Positions 35,040-45,006 are shown, numbered from the stretch's first letter. The stretch: 64,000 nucleotides of DNA from Colwellia sp. M166 (GCF_024585285.1 NZ_CP040755.1:4774001-4838000); one strand, 5' to 3'. Translations and numbers: made by a program. Notes: a model not told the origin generated them from the letters alone.

Positions 35040-35537
35040 CTATATTAATCCTAGTATTTTTTTCGTGCTTAGGAGCATACTGCTCAATACCAGTTCGAGT
35101 TGATCTTTAGCATTTTTTTCTTCTAATAATTCAGCTTTGGATTTCTTAATCTTATACTCTTTATAAACTTCTGGCTTAGGTTTACTTTTTACACCTGAGT
35201 ATGCATTCTTAATTCTTTTTTCTTTTATTTCCTTTAATTCTTTATTTGTTTCTTTCAAAAAACCTGCAAGCTTTCCAGAATAACTATTTTGTACAAAGAG
35301 GCTATTAGTTGATATTCCTGTTAAATTTTTAACATCTATTGGCTTTATTTGATGGGATCTCTCTGCTCTAAAAGCTGTTTTAGTATTATGTTTGCTAATA
35401 TATTTGAGCTTTTCAATTTTAAGTTTTTTTATTGCTTGATAACCTTCATAGCTAGCATTATTTTTCGAAACCCAATCTTCAATCTTTTCCTCAACTTTTT
35501 TTTCTTCAACTGAATTTACTATGTCAACAAGCTTCAT
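35040..35537 (-). CDS. Small basic protein of the recombinase operon
   Basis: 165 residues, highly basic and lysine-rich, with helical and coiled segments (for example KTNKELKEIKEKRIKNAY region). Its ATG follows immediately after the stop of the large recombinase gene, so it belongs to the same transcript. Small third or fourth proteins are known beside paired recombinases in Tn554-like elements (TnpC). The equivalence is suggested by position only; I do not recognise the sequence. Confidence 0.6.
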   Translation of the reverse strand: MKLVDIVNSVEEKKVEEKIEDWVSKNNASYEGYQAIKKLKIEKLKYISKHNTKTAFRAERSHQIKPIDVKNLTGISTNSLFVQNSYSGKLAGFLKETNKELKEIKEKRIKNAYSGVKSKPKPEVYKEYKIKKSKAELLEEKNAKDQLELVLSSMLLSTKKILGLI

Positions 35538-38258
35538 TTATGCTGCCTCTCTTAATGCTTCTTCTATATGCTTAATATAAGGATATATTTTTTGTGAATT
35601 TTGACCCTGATCTAATTTTTTAAGCTCACGTAAAACATCTTTAGCAACTTTAGTAGACTTGCGAGTGAATGCATTAGGAATATTACTCTGCTTTAATACA
35701 TTTAGATCATTTTCAATTAGAAACATAATCCCTGGTATTTGCTCTTGCTCAATTAAGTTATTAGTACATCCTATACAAAAGTCTATTGATGCAAGGTGTC
35801 GATTGGGAACACCTTCTTCAGCACACCTGGCAAGGTGCTTCCCCCTTTTACGAAGTAAACAGTAGCCCCATGAATTTGATTTTATATCCTCAATCTCTAA
35901 AGCCACATAGGACTCTAAAAGTGAATCTAATTCGTCAATATTAACGACTTTAGTATTTTTAAATACTCGTTTTAAATATATGTCTGTTTTTCCTGCGTAT
36001 GCATTGCCTTCATCGTCCATTGACAATATATGCTTTTTTAATAATGACGACATAACTTTTCTTTTCGAGTTTTCAATAACACTCTTGTTTTCTTTATTTA
36101 GTAAGTATTTCTGAAACATGTACTGACTGGTATGCTTGAAATTACTTCGAATAAACCAGCCAATATCACCTGAAAACCGTCTAAAAACAGCTTCAGCCCA
36201 CATATGACGAAATGCATGTGGACTAGGGTAAATACAGTTTTCTTTTAAAGCATTACTAATTAAAGTTGTCAATTCAGCAGAAATATCTTCTTTACTATTA
36301 ATCTTGGTATGAAGTATAAGTTTAAGATCATCAGGAAGGTGTTTTTCCCAAATTACCTTTTTACTTTCAGGTAATAACCCTTGTACATAATCAAAAACAT
36401 CATGTTTTTCCAAACCTGCAAAAACTGAACTTTTACTTGAAATTGTTAACCTTGGCAATTCGGATTCTAATCTGTTCATGATGTGTGTAAGATGCTTCAA
36501 ATTACTTACATTCTTATACTTTTCTTCTAGGGTCGTGAAGTCTTTCGCTTCATAGGGTGTTAATACCTTTTGGATATTTTTATAAGAAGTAAGGCGTTTG
36601 ATATCTTTAAAACATTGGTAGTTTTTAACAAAGTGAGGCCAAATACGTGAGGCAGCTTTTTTTATATGATTTGCAGATGAAAAAGGATTAACTTTATTAT
36701 TTGAAATGGGGTACAAACATGGCATTCTTTCATTATCAGTGACCAACTTATTCATTTTTAATAATAGCAAATATGCAGGTTGTACTATTTCACGATTAAG
36801 TTTAATTTCTCCATGTGTTTTAGGTACTACCCAATCAATTATATACCTCAAAGGAGTCCCGTTATTATCTAAAGGCTCATTATTCATTGATGTGTTTACA
36901 TTTGACAATCCAAAACCAAACTCTGACTCTCGCCAACCAGTTAAAGCTACAAATTGTGTAGCTCCTGCACACTCCATGTAATCAATTAGGTAAATAACAG
37001 AAGAAAGATCTGTTTTACTTGATAAGTCAATTCGTTCATAAAAATCCTCGGAAAGAATAGGGATAGCGGCTTCAAAAATTTCTTTAGCCATATATTCTTC
37101 ACAAATTTTCTTGAAGCTATTTACACTCTGTCTACTAGAAAGCTCACTAGCCTCTATAATTTTATCAAGCATTGTGTCTTTTTTATTTATGTTAGCTATT
37201 AGCATGGATGTAAGTAAACTTTGATTGTGTTCGTTATTTTCAAGAAGTAATATTTTTAACAATGCATCGATTGTATCTGATTTAAATAGCCCGAATGTTG
37301 TAAGTTCTTTCTGATAATGCCTACAAAAGGTACTTTTTGTTTCAAAGTAAATTTTCTCAACGGCAGGTAAGTTTACTGCAAATCTTCTGTTATTTTCTTT
37401 TAGGGTAGCTAAAGGTGTTCCTGAAAGCACCTGCCTTATTAATCCTTTTTGGGTTTGCCTGCTAGTTTGCTTTCCTGAAAGCGTAAGTATTCGATCTGAT
37501 TCACTAATTGTTTTTTTACAAGCTAAAGCAATTAAATAACAATCCTCAAAAAAGTCAGACATATGTTCAACATAATGGCGACCATAATCTAGTGTTAAGA
37601 AGTTAAACGACTTCCCATCAATATAATCCTGTAGGCTTATATCGTCCCCTAGGCTTAATAAAGCGCTAGAAAGAGCTTTTTTTCTAGTTCTTATAGTTGT
37701 AGGTTCTAGGAGAGTTTTTTTTAGTTTCAAATGCTTTAGAGCTAATGCGATTTCTTCAAAATTTATATTTCTATACCATGAACTAAATGCTAACAAAGAA
37801 TGGCGTTCTCGTACTGAACCATTTACGACTTCAGTTTTCATAACGTAAGCAAACAGAAGCTCGAATTGTTCTTTTTCAACATAGTTTGCAGAATTTAAAT
37901 CAAGATAAAAATTCAATTTTACTAAAAAATTGAATATGTCTTTAAATGCTTTAGAGGATTGTTTAGCTTCAAATAATTCTAGGGCTAATACTTTAAAAAA
38001 ATCTTTTGTAGTAACACTATATGACTTTTTACTTATAACGATTTTTACTTTTTTGAAAGCGTTAATATTATCGAAAATGTTAAAATTCATAGTATGAAAA
38101 TTATTACCACTGGAACTATTGAACTTAAATTTCCATTGGCCATCCTGTATTGACATTTTTGAGTTAATACCGGGTAATGACTGAAACCTAGCATTTAATT
38201 CAGGGCATTCTTCAAATAAATTTGAATTTTTTTTATTTAAGTTACTATTTCTCATCAT
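35538..38258 (-). CDS. Very large tyrosine recombinase-like protein
   Basis: 906 residues from the ATG at 38258; the frame also opens at a GTG three codons earlier. Catalytic traits of tyrosine recombinases occur in order: ALTGWRESEFG (first arginine), SPHAFRHMWAE (HxxR), and HTSQYMFQKYL (second histidine and tyrosine). The N-terminal half and the C-terminal 170 residues, which carry a cysteine/histidine cluster (CLLRKRGKHLARCAEEG...CIGC), are extra and may bind zinc. Before the IS3 insertion the start was one base after the stop of the 748-aa gene, so the genes formed an operon. The element now separates them by about 1.27 kb and may affect expression. Confidence 0.75.
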   Translation of the reverse strand: MMRNSNLNKKNSNLFEECPELNARFQSLPGINSKMSIQDGQWKFKFNSSSGNNFHTMNFNIFDNINAFKKVKIVISKKSYSVTTKDFFKVLALELFEAKQSSKAFKDIFNFLVKLNFYLDLNSANYVEKEQFELLFAYVMKTEVVNGSVRERHSLLAFSSWYRNINFEEIALALKHLKLKKTLLEPTTIRTRKKALSSALLSLGDDISLQDYIDGKSFNFLTLDYGRHYVEHMSDFFEDCYLIALACKKTISESDRILTLSGKQTSRQTQKGLIRQVLSGTPLATLKENNRRFAVNLPAVEKIYFETKSTFCRHYQKELTTFGLFKSDTIDALLKILLLENNEHNQSLLTSMLIANINKKDTMLDKIIEASELSSRQSVNSFKKICEEYMAKEIFEAAIPILSEDFYERIDLSSKTDLSSVIYLIDYMECAGATQFVALTGWRESEFGFGLSNVNTSMNNEPLDNNGTPLRYIIDWVVPKTHGEIKLNREIVQPAYLLLLKMNKLVTDNERMPCLYPISNNKVNPFSSANHIKKAASRIWPHFVKNYQCFKDIKRLTSYKNIQKVLTPYEAKDFTTLEEKYKNVSNLKHLTHIMNRLESELPRLTISSKSSVFAGLEKHDVFDYVQGLLPESKKVIWEKHLPDDLKLILHTKINSKEDISAELTTLISNALKENCIYPSPHAFRHMWAEAVFRRFSGDIGWFIRSNFKHTSQYMFQKYLLNKENKSVIENSKRKVMSSLLKKHILSMDDEGNAYAGKTDIYLKRVFKNTKVVNIDELDSLLESYVALEIEDIKSNSWGYCLLRKRGKHLARCAEEGVPNRHLASIDFCIGCTNNLIEQEQIPGIMFLIENDLNVLKQSNIPNAFTRKSTKVAKDVLRELKKLDQGQNSQKIYPYIKHIEEALREAA

Positions 38259-38338
38259 GCTACCCACTGATTTGTGACGTGGTTTAATGGATTCGACTAC
38301 CCCAGTTAAGACATAATAACCTTAACTGGAGAACATAA

Positions 38339-38632
38339 ATGACAAAACGTAAAAAATACACCAAAGAGTTTAAACTTGATGCAATTTCTTTAGTCAGAGA
38401 TCAAAATATTAGTGTATCTGAAGCGAGCAGAAATCTAGGTATTGGAAATCAAATGCTTGGCCGCTGGATCAAAGAAGCAGAACAAGAAGATGGTCAAGCT
38501 TTTCGAGGTAACGGTAAGCTAACACCTGATCAAGAAGAAATACGTAAATTAAAAGCCCAAGTAAAGCGCCTGGAGATGGAGCGTGAGATATTAAAAAAAG
38601 CGACGGTCTTCTTTGCAAAAGAAACGAAGTGA
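38339..38632 (+). CDS. IS3-family transposase OrfA
   Basis: 97 residues. Helix-turn-helix at about 5-45 (YTKEFKLDAISLVRDQNISVSEASRNLG) and a leucine-zipper-like C-terminus (KLKAQVKRLEMEREILKKA), the standard OrfA layout. An A-rich AAAAAAAG run close to its end is a plausible site for the -1 frameshift that makes the OrfAB transposase. Overlaps orfB by 4 bp. Confidence 0.9.
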   Translation: MTKRKKYTKEFKLDAISLVRDQNISVSEASRNLGIGNQMLGRWIKEAEQEDGQAFRGNGKLTPDQEEIRKLKAQVKRLEMEREILKKATVFFAKETK

Positions 38633-39509
38633 AATATTCGTTTATTACCCATCATAAGAAGATCTGGCCTGTGGTACTTATGTGCCGAATATTGGGTGTA
38701 AAAAGCAATAACTATTATAGTTATCAAAAGCGTAAATTAGATAAGCCAAGTGATTCAACACACCAAGAGATGCTTGAGTTAGTAAAGGATATTGCCAAAT
38801 TTAGTGACAATACCTATGGCGAAAGACGTATTAAAGCGGTACTGAATGCGTTGAGTTTCCGTGTAAGCCGATGGACAGTAGCCAAATTAATGAAAGAGGC
38901 TAATGTTTGGGTTCGTTACAAAAAAGAAATATAAAGCAACAACCAATAGCAATCACAATAAGCCGCTTTATAAAAAATGAGCTTGAGCAAAATTTCATCA
39001 CAGAGCAGCCAAATCAAGTGTTTGTTGGTGATATCACTTATATTTGGACTGCGGAAGGTTGGCTCTATTTAGCGGTTGTTATCGACCTATACGCTCGCAA
39101 AGTTGTTGGCTGGAGCATGGGGTCAAGAATGAAAGCTCAACTTGTCTGTGATGCACTAACGATGGCTGTTTGGCAAAGAAGCCCAGAGAAAGGACTTATT
39201 GTTCATTCCGATCAAGGTGTTCAATATGCAAGCCACCAGTACCGAAAATTACTTAATAACAATGGCTTTATTGGCAGTATGAGTAAAAAGGGCTGCTGTT
39301 GGGATAATGCCGTTGCTGAAAGCTTCTTTGGTAGCCTAAAGCAAGAGCGTGTTCATTGGAGAAATTATGAAACACGCTATGAAGCGCAACAAGATATAAT
39401 GAATTACATAACCATGTGGTACAACAGTAAGCGACTACACTCTTACTTAGGGTATCAAAGCCCAAATGATTTTGAATTAAAAATTAATGAGTTAGAAAAA
39501 GTAGCTTAA
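38629..39509 (+). pseudogene. IS3-family transposase OrfB, frameshifted
   Basis: The N-terminal part (38629-38934) and the integrase core (from about 38907) lie in different frames. A single extra base in the A-rich stretch around 38918-38930 ends the first frame with a premature stop. In the second frame the DDE residues are intact: GDITYIW, HSDQGVQY and ESFFGSLKQE. Without the frameshift the protein would be complete. The element is probably unable to move by itself, unless the shift is a sequencing error in the homopolymer. Confidence 0.8.
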
Positions 39510-39537
39510 CTAGGGTGACTGAATTTACTTGACCAGG

Positions 39538-41769
39538 TCATTGTGCATTAAATAGAGAAGGATAAAAAGATTGATATTTCTCGTATTCTTCTTTCCCAAT
39601 TCTTACATTTTCTTTTGAAAGAGCTGTTGATAATAAAGTAGACATCCAGTTACATCTGGGTAGCAATTCCTTTTCAACAAATTCCAAGTTGCTTTTAATT
39701 AATTGAGGGTATTTCTCTTCCGCTTGCTTCAAAAAATGAATAAATATCATTACTGTTTCAGGGGTGTCTAAAACGATCAACGAGTCCGGCAATATATCAT
39801 CCTCATTATGGTCATCTATAATGCCAAGGTTATTAACCGTTCCAGTACTTTCTGTCACTACTTCTGTTCTCAATTGAAGTTCTACTGTGCGTAAAAGCAT
39901 CGTTTCTTCAAATAACTCGATTGTTGGATAGTAAACATTGTTTGCAATGTCATTCATCACATGACGGGTTACAAGACCATACCGATTAACCCATTCCTGA
40001 TTGTAAGGTGTCATATAACCAAGCTTTTCTGTTTCATTTGTATGAGAGTTTCTTGTGTCTAAATGCCCATCTAAAAATTTATCCGTCCGAGAATGAACCG
40101 AAGTGGTTTTTATGAGATTTGGTGTGAACCACATTTTGGGGGTTGTTTTGTTTACCTCATTCCAATATTGCGAATAAATAGTGTTGCTAATTTTTTTATT
40201 TTCACTTTCATTTTTTAAAGGGGATAAATTATCTCTTTTTCTTTCCTCATTTGTACGAGATAGCCATTCGCTATAACTTTCATCGTTCTTATTAATAAGA
40301 GTAGAGATTGCTTCAAGGAAAACCCTTGTAAACTTTCTTTTGGTTAGTTGATAATTTACCTTTTCGTTAACACTACTAGCACTAATTAAATCAAAAAGCC
40401 GTCCGCAAAAATCTACATCTAATCCACTAAAATTCATGCGAAATGAAGTTAAATTGATGCCATCAATCAGAAGACCGCTTTCTGTTTTCGATAATTCTCT
40501 TTTGTCCAAGTAGCTAAGTATTGCTTCCCCTTCAATAAATGATGTTGATATTTGGTCGGTATAATGAACCCCCTTTGAACGGCCTTTGTAATAATCGCAA
40601 ATTATTGCTCTAGTTTTTCCTGTAGAGTTTTTTATTTTTTTGAAATGATTACCTCGAAGTTTAGCTATGTCTGACTGCTGAATGGTTAACCAGCCGCATA
40701 TCATAGCAAATAAATAGTTTTCAACTTTAGTGACTGGTAGTGGAAACTTAGCATTTAGCACTTTATCATCTAAACCGCTTTTTCTAGCTTCGGCTCTTTG
40801 GGAAACAAGTGAAACTATTTCTTCAGTAAAAATATATGGAGTTCGACAAATATATGATTTATCAATATCTCTATTTACAAGGCTCAAAGTATGATTATTG
40901 ATTAATAGTTGTTTTGTGCATGATCTGTGTTTTGGCCTCACAAGATCATAAAACAAAACTTCTGATAATAGATCGTTAAATGAAGAACCGCTAAAGTTAC
41001 AAATACCCTTGAGCATATTTATACCTTTTTGCGCAGTTATTTTATCCTGTTTACCTACTTGTCTGACGTTGTAAAACTTTCTTGCTGGATAGTCATTTTT
41101 TAAGAATATCTCTTCAAGCGCTACAATAGATTTTTGGATCTCTATTAAAGCTGTAGAAATAGTAACGATAAAAGAGTTCATTAAACGTTTAGGGCTGGCT
41201 ATACGGTTATATAATGCATCACCTAATAACGGTCTCATCCATGTAAATTCTGCTAAGTAATGAGAAAGGTTAGTTTGCTCTTGCACGGTATTGACTAATT
41301 TTGTGCTTTTAGTTAATCCTCGAATAAAATCTAGGTCTTGCCATTTCATATTTTTCAGACCCAAAGATATTTTTAAAAACATCAATACATTCTTAGCTCT
41401 ATCATTTTTTACTTTATTAATATTTTGACGGTATACCTGAAAGTTTGTGATGATATTAAAAACATCCTCTTGGTCTGGGCAAGTTAAGTTAAGCCAATTT
41501 AGAAAAGGATCTATAGAAGAACAAAATTCTACTAATTTACTCTGAGGATAGTTGTTAGTATTTGTTTTTAGCTCATAATAGGTAGCCGATAATGCTCTAA
41601 AAATAGCACCTCGATAATAGTCATCGAAATTATTTTCAAAAACTCTAGGTTTAGCAAATTCCATCAACACAATTCGATTGGGTGTGACCGATAATCGAAT
41701 TACATCATTGTCAATTGGTGTTGATTTCTCGTATGCGGATTTGATGTCTTCATCAGAAATATTATCCAT
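39538..41769 (-). CDS. Large second recombinase-operon protein, 3' end clipped by the IS
   Basis: 743 residues from the ATG at 41769, which overlaps the end of the 419-aa recombinase gene by 8 bp; GAGGGGA lies 7 nt upstream. The C-terminal stop lies inside the IS3 terminal repeat. Reading across the target duplication, the original gene would have ended three codons later (ISG, stop), so only these residues are lost. The central region (AMICGWLTIQQSDIAKLR) resembles the first arginine region of tyrosine recombinases; the later motifs are weak. By position and size it resembles the second protein (TnpB-like) of Tn554-type or recombinase-trio modules. Confidence 0.65.
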   Translation of the reverse strand: MDNISDEDIKSAYEKSTPIDNDVIRLSVTPNRIVLMEFAKPRVFENNFDDYYRGAIFRALSATYYELKTNTNNYPQSKLVEFCSSIDPFLNWLNLTCPDQEDVFNIITNFQVYRQNINKVKNDRAKNVLMFLKISLGLKNMKWQDLDFIRGLTKSTKLVNTVQEQTNLSHYLAEFTWMRPLLGDALYNRIASPKRLMNSFIVTISTALIEIQKSIVALEEIFLKNDYPARKFYNVRQVGKQDKITAQKGINMLKGICNFSGSSFNDLLSEVLFYDLVRPKHRSCTKQLLINNHTLSLVNRDIDKSYICRTPYIFTEEIVSLVSQRAEARKSGLDDKVLNAKFPLPVTKVENYLFAMICGWLTIQQSDIAKLRGNHFKKIKNSTGKTRAIICDYYKGRSKGVHYTDQISTSFIEGEAILSYLDKRELSKTESGLLIDGINLTSFRMNFSGLDVDFCGRLFDLISASSVNEKVNYQLTKRKFTRVFLEAISTLINKNDESYSEWLSRTNEERKRDNLSPLKNESENKKISNTIYSQYWNEVNKTTPKMWFTPNLIKTTSVHSRTDKFLDGHLDTRNSHTNETEKLGYMTPYNQEWVNRYGLVTRHVMNDIANNVYYPTIELFEETMLLRTVELQLRTEVVTESTGTVNNLGIIDDHNEDDILPDSLIVLDTPETVMIFIHFLKQAEEKYPQLIKSNLEFVEKELLPRCNWMSTLLSTALSKENVRIGKEEYEKYQSFYPSLFNAQ

Positions 41770-43021
41770 TATAAATCCCCTCAACTTGGCACATTTCAGA
41801 ATGAAGTCTTATGTATAATTGAGTTGTTTCTAATGCAGCTCTAGGGTCTTTTGTACTGTGCCCTAATCGCCTTGCAGTCTCTAAAACGGCTGGGTGGTTA
41901 ACACCAATGTTAGCTGGATTTACTTTGTAATATTTACATTCTTCATCAAAAATTTCTGTTGCAAAGGTATGTCTTCCGTCATGGTAGCTGTTATCTTTAT
42001 CAATGCACATATACCCAGAATCTATCATTTTGTTTTTAATGATCCTGAACCTAGCAGTCCCTATACTTTCTGTGACAGCCTCACCTTCAGCGCCTTTATT
42101 ACTTTTTACCAGCAAAGTGTTTTGCTTAATATTAGGATTAACTAAGGTAAGCCTTTCTTTCAACATGTACTCATTAATACGTTCTAATAAAGATCTACTA
42201 AGTTTAATTACCCTTGAACGGCCAGCCCCACCACCATGCTTAATTCCCTTCGTAAAAGTACCTCTTAAGAAGAAGTCAAAATCTTCTTTATCTGGAAATT
42301 CCTCTAGATCTTTAAGTAATGAGTCGATGCCTTTGTGATTGTTTTTGTTATACCGAAAATCACTTAAAACCAGACCACGCAACTCCTTTGTACGTAATCC
42401 AACATCAAAGCCTAGTCGGAATATTATCTCATCTCTAATGGTAGGACAGTGCTCCAGCAATAATTGTCGCGCTTCAGTTGATAAATACTTCACAGCATTT
42501 TTTCGCTTAGTATTACTTACAAGTAACTCTTTATTTTTAGGATCAACCCTCGTAATCTTTCTATCAATAAATTTACATTTAAAAAGCCATGTGAAATAAC
42601 AATTCAGTGCAGAAACAGTTTGTTCAACGCTAGACTCTCCTAATAACTGAGTTTTGATAAGCTCTTCATTTATATATTTATTGATGAACTTTTCCGTTGA
42701 TGCTTCATGGTTGTGTACAGAGATGTTTTTGATGTTTTGACTGTTTACATAACTTAAAAAATGAACGAGTTTATTACTATAGATTTCAATTGTCTTACTG
42801 GTAACATCTTCTTCTTTAATTTTTCTTTCTATCTCGCCTTCTTTGTTTTCTTTTTCTACAAGGTGATGAGTAACTTGAAATCTAGTTAATAACATTAAAT
42901 ACAAACATGGAAGGATGATAATGTTGTTATTGTGATCTACTATCATAGGTAAATTAGAATAACTATAACCATTGTGATTGAATTGACTGACTTGTATTTT
43001 AGTTACTTTCATTGAAAACAT
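41762..43021 (-). CDS. Tyrosine recombinase / integrase
   Basis: 419 residues. The N-terminal SAM-like core-binding domain extends to about 170, followed by the catalytic domain: GFDVGLRTKELRGL (arginine I), a beta-strand lysine region, YHDGRHTFATEIF (HxxR) and LGHSTKDPRAALETTQLYI (histidine and tyrosine nucleophile). All catalytic residues are present. It is the first gene of the minus-strand recombinase operon and lies next to the island end, 57 bp from the DUF808 remnant. This is the usual place of the integrase, so it probably acts on the attachment site there. Confidence 0.9.
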   Translation of the reverse strand: MFSMKVTKIQVSQFNHNGYSYSNLPMIVDHNNNIIILPCLYLMLLTRFQVTHHLVEKENKEGEIERKIKEEDVTSKTIEIYSNKLVHFLSYVNSQNIKNISVHNHEASTEKFINKYINEELIKTQLLGESSVEQTVSALNCYFTWLFKCKFIDRKITRVDPKNKELLVSNTKRKNAVKYLSTEARQLLLEHCPTIRDEIIFRLGFDVGLRTKELRGLVLSDFRYNKNNHKGIDSLLKDLEEFPDKEDFDFFLRGTFTKGIKHGGGAGRSRVIKLSRSLLERINEYMLKERLTLVNPNIKQNTLLVKSNKGAEGEAVTESIGTARFRIIKNKMIDSGYMCIDKDNSYHDGRHTFATEIFDEECKYYKVNPANIGVNHPAVLETARRLGHSTKDPRAALETTQLYIRLHSEMCQVEGIYNG

Positions 43022-43077
43022 TTATTGACCACCAGATTTAATTAGCATAGCACTTTTGTATTTAATGTACAGTGTAG

Positions 43078-43299
43078 TATTCTCTGGTCGGTGGTGGCAT
43101 TATAGTACACAGTTTTTCATGGCTTAGTGAGCAGTTTCATCATCTTGAACATTGGGTCAGTCAGTACTTAGGTGCAGTATCAGAAATTACGTTACCGATA
43201 TTACTTGATGGCATTACCGGAGTTATTGTTGGTGCTATGGTATTAGTGGCTGTTAATTTAGTATCTAGGTTGAAAAATCGTCAAGTCACCAGTAAATAA
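43078..43299 (+). pseudogene. DUF808-family membrane protein, 3' remnant at the island boundary
   Basis: About 73 codons in one frame, from an in-frame stop at 43075 to TAA at 43297. The residues YSLVGGGIIVHSF and LPILLDGITGVIVGAMVLV match the C-terminal membrane segments of DUF808 (YedI-like) proteins. The start of the gene is missing and the frame ends exactly where island-type sequence begins, so an insertion or deletion has replaced the 5' part. No DUF808 5' end is seen elsewhere in the window. Confidence 0.75.
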
Positions 43300-43434
43300 T
43301 GACATCTTCAGATTGATTTAAAACAAGCTTTTCATGTATCTAGCGTAAAAGTTACAAATTAGTTCACTTTAGCTATTGTTTTTTATTGCCATTGCCCAGA
43401 GTATATAGTTGAAGACAACAAAAAAGGTAGCAAT

Positions 43435-43770
43435 ATGAAAATTATCATTTCTGGACATCACGTTGAAATCACCGAAGGCATTAATCAAGCCGTTGAAAAT
43501 AAATTTGCCAAAGTTGCTAAACATTTCCCTAGCCTAATGACTTTAGATGTCATTATTACCGTAGAGCCCAATGAGCAGAAACTAGAAGTTTCTACCAGTT
43601 ATGAAGGAGCAACTGTTTCAGTTAATGCTGCTGATAAAGAATTATATGCAGCGATAGCGAGTGCTGCCAGTAAACTTGAAGCAGCATTAGCACATCGTAA
43701 AGGTGTATTGTCAGCTAAGCAAAAAAAGAAATATGAAGTCGAGCAGTCAGATGCCTTTGAAAGCGTTTAA
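43435..43770 (+). CDS. hpf: Ribosome hibernation promoting factor
   Basis: 111 residues. Complete HPF/RaiA domain: MKIIISGHHVEITEGINQAV at the start, the repeated beta-alpha-beta core and an ELYAAIASAASKLEAAL helix. The short form binds the 30S decoding site and helps to dimerise ribosomes in stationary phase. There is no C-terminal dimerisation domain, so it is the short HPF/YfiA class. A rho-independent terminator follows. The A/T-rich 130 bp upstream probably holds the promoter. This is normal chromosomal backbone. Confidence 0.92.
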   Translation: MKIIISGHHVEITEGINQAVENKFAKVAKHFPSLMTLDVIITVEPNEQKLEVSTSYEGATVSVNAADKELYAAIASAASKLEAALAHRKGVLSAKQKKKYEVEQSDAFESV

Positions 43771-43796
43771 TTTTAACTTATAGATATTTTACAAAG

Positions 43797-43822
43797 AAAG
43801 GCCGTATTAACGGCCTTTTTTA
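43797..43822 (+). terminator. Intrinsic terminator after hpf
   Basis: Stem AAGGCCGT / ACGGCCTT with a 4-nt loop, followed by a T run. It lies about 28 nt after the hpf stop codon. Confidence 0.88.
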
Positions 43823-43997
43823 TATTTTCAAGAGACAGAAATAGTTAAACAAATGGCTATTTTAAGTCAGCTTGGCTTATTTACTTAACAATCCGCTGAA
43901 AGAATGGATATTTCGGTAATGTTTACGTAAAATAACGCTATTGGCTTTAGTTGAAAACACAATATAAAGCGTACTTTTATATCCCTCAAGGAATTCC

Positions 43998-44288
43998 ATG
44001 AAAAAAACATTCGAGTTAACTCACCCTAAAATTAAAGTCGCTAGAATGGTTGAGTCAGTGAAACACGAAGTTAAAAAATACATAAAACGTGAGCGTAATA
44101 AATCGTTACCTGAAGATACGGATTACTGGGATTTTGACTGTAAAATTGGTAAATCAGCAGCAACGGCTGATGTTATCCATGTTACGACGATTAACCAACA
44201 AGTAGATACGTTGGTGGCTGAAGGCGTAACCTCGTTTTATTTGGAAATATTGGTAAAGCCGGCTACTCGTTCATTTGAAGAGAAGTAG
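43998..44288 (+). CDS. DUF6172-like conserved small protein
   Basis: 96 residues with the conserved start MKKTFELTHPKIK, a basic helix HEVKKYIKRERNK and a WDFDCKIG block. This pattern fits DUF6172, a short family in marine gammaproteobacteria. No membrane segment and no enzyme motif. Its function is unknown. A ribosome binding site (AAGGA) precedes the ATG. The 250 bp after it has a simple-sequence ATCACCATCACCACCAC stretch but no gene. Confidence 0.75.
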   Translation: MKKTFELTHPKIKVARMVESVKHEVKKYIKRERNKSLPEDTDYWDFDCKIGKSAATADVIHVTTINQQVDTLVAEGVTSFYLEILVKPATRSFEEK

Positions 44289-44538
44289 TCGTTAGCTTTA
44301 GCTGATGACAGTAAAAAGTATTGTGCCAATCGGAATCAAGTAACGGCAAGTAGCAAGTGCTTAATTCGATTGGTTTACGGCGATGAGTGTAATGATGCCT
44401 AATCGAGATTTTATCATCACCATCACCACCACACCTTCCTTAACACTTATACTTCCTTAATTTCCATTTTATTCGCAAATCAACGCTCACTACCTATACT
44501 TGCTTTACCGAATTTTCGGTAAATATAGGAGAGAGTAA

Positions 44539-44988
44539 ATGAAACATTTCATAAAGCTTATTGGCTTTTGTTGCATACTCTTTGCCGTTTCTTCTCAAGC
44601 TGAACTTGAGATTTATAAAGACTATGATCTGAGTCGTGAAATTATTTCGATGACCACTGTGCGTATTGACCCTAACATGGAAGATATTTATCTAGCAGGA
44701 CTTAGAGATAGTTGGGTTAAAGCCGTGCGGTTACAGAAAAAGTTAGGTTACATTAAAGACTGGAAAATATATGGCAGTGAATTGCCACAAAGTGGCCACT
44801 TTAATCTGGTTTTAATGGTGGTGTTTAACAGTAGTGCAGATTTAGAGCCGAACCAAGAAAAATACCAGGCTTTCATGAAAAGCTGGGGCAAGGTCAATCA
44901 AGATACTTCTCGGGAATTAACCAAAACTTATCCAAATGTTAGGACCTTAACTGGCGAATATAGGCTAAGAGAAATTATACTTAAGTAA
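44539..44988 (+). CDS. Exported hypothetical protein
   Basis: 149 residues. A signal peptide covers about 1-21 (basic start, hydrophobic core FIKLIGFCCILFAVSS, then QA before the cleavage point). GGAGAG lies upstream. The mature part is a small alpha/beta domain with SGHFNLVLMVVFNS and REIILK strands. I do not recognise the family, and no catalytic motif is evident. A long hairpin lies after the stop codon. Confidence 0.7.
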   Translation: MKHFIKLIGFCCILFAVSSQAELEIYKDYDLSREIISMTTVRIDPNMEDIYLAGLRDSWVKAVRLQKKLGYIKDWKIYGSELPQSGHFNLVLMVVFNSSADLEPNQEKYQAFMKSWGKVNQDTSRELTKTYPNVRTLTGEYRLREIILK

Positions 44989-45006
44989 TAGTCAGGTTAA
45001 TGTGTG

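Larger units (their letters stand above)
38275..39540 (+). mobile_element. IS3-family insertion sequence, 1266 bp
   Basis: The ends are imperfect inverted repeats beginning TGAC (TGACGTGGT on the left; TGACCTGGT when the right end is read inwards). A 3-bp target duplication TTG flanks it (38272-38274 and 39541-39543), typical for IS3. The orfA/orfB arrangement is also typical. It was inserted close to the 3' end of the minus-strand gene at 39538-41769; its terminal repeat supplies that gene's present stop codon. Confidence 0.9.

Noticed and set aside
44405..44445. CAC/CAT-rich run as a coding His tag or CRISPR-like repeat
   Set aside because: Short simple-sequence stretch with no regular spacing and no open frame of note.
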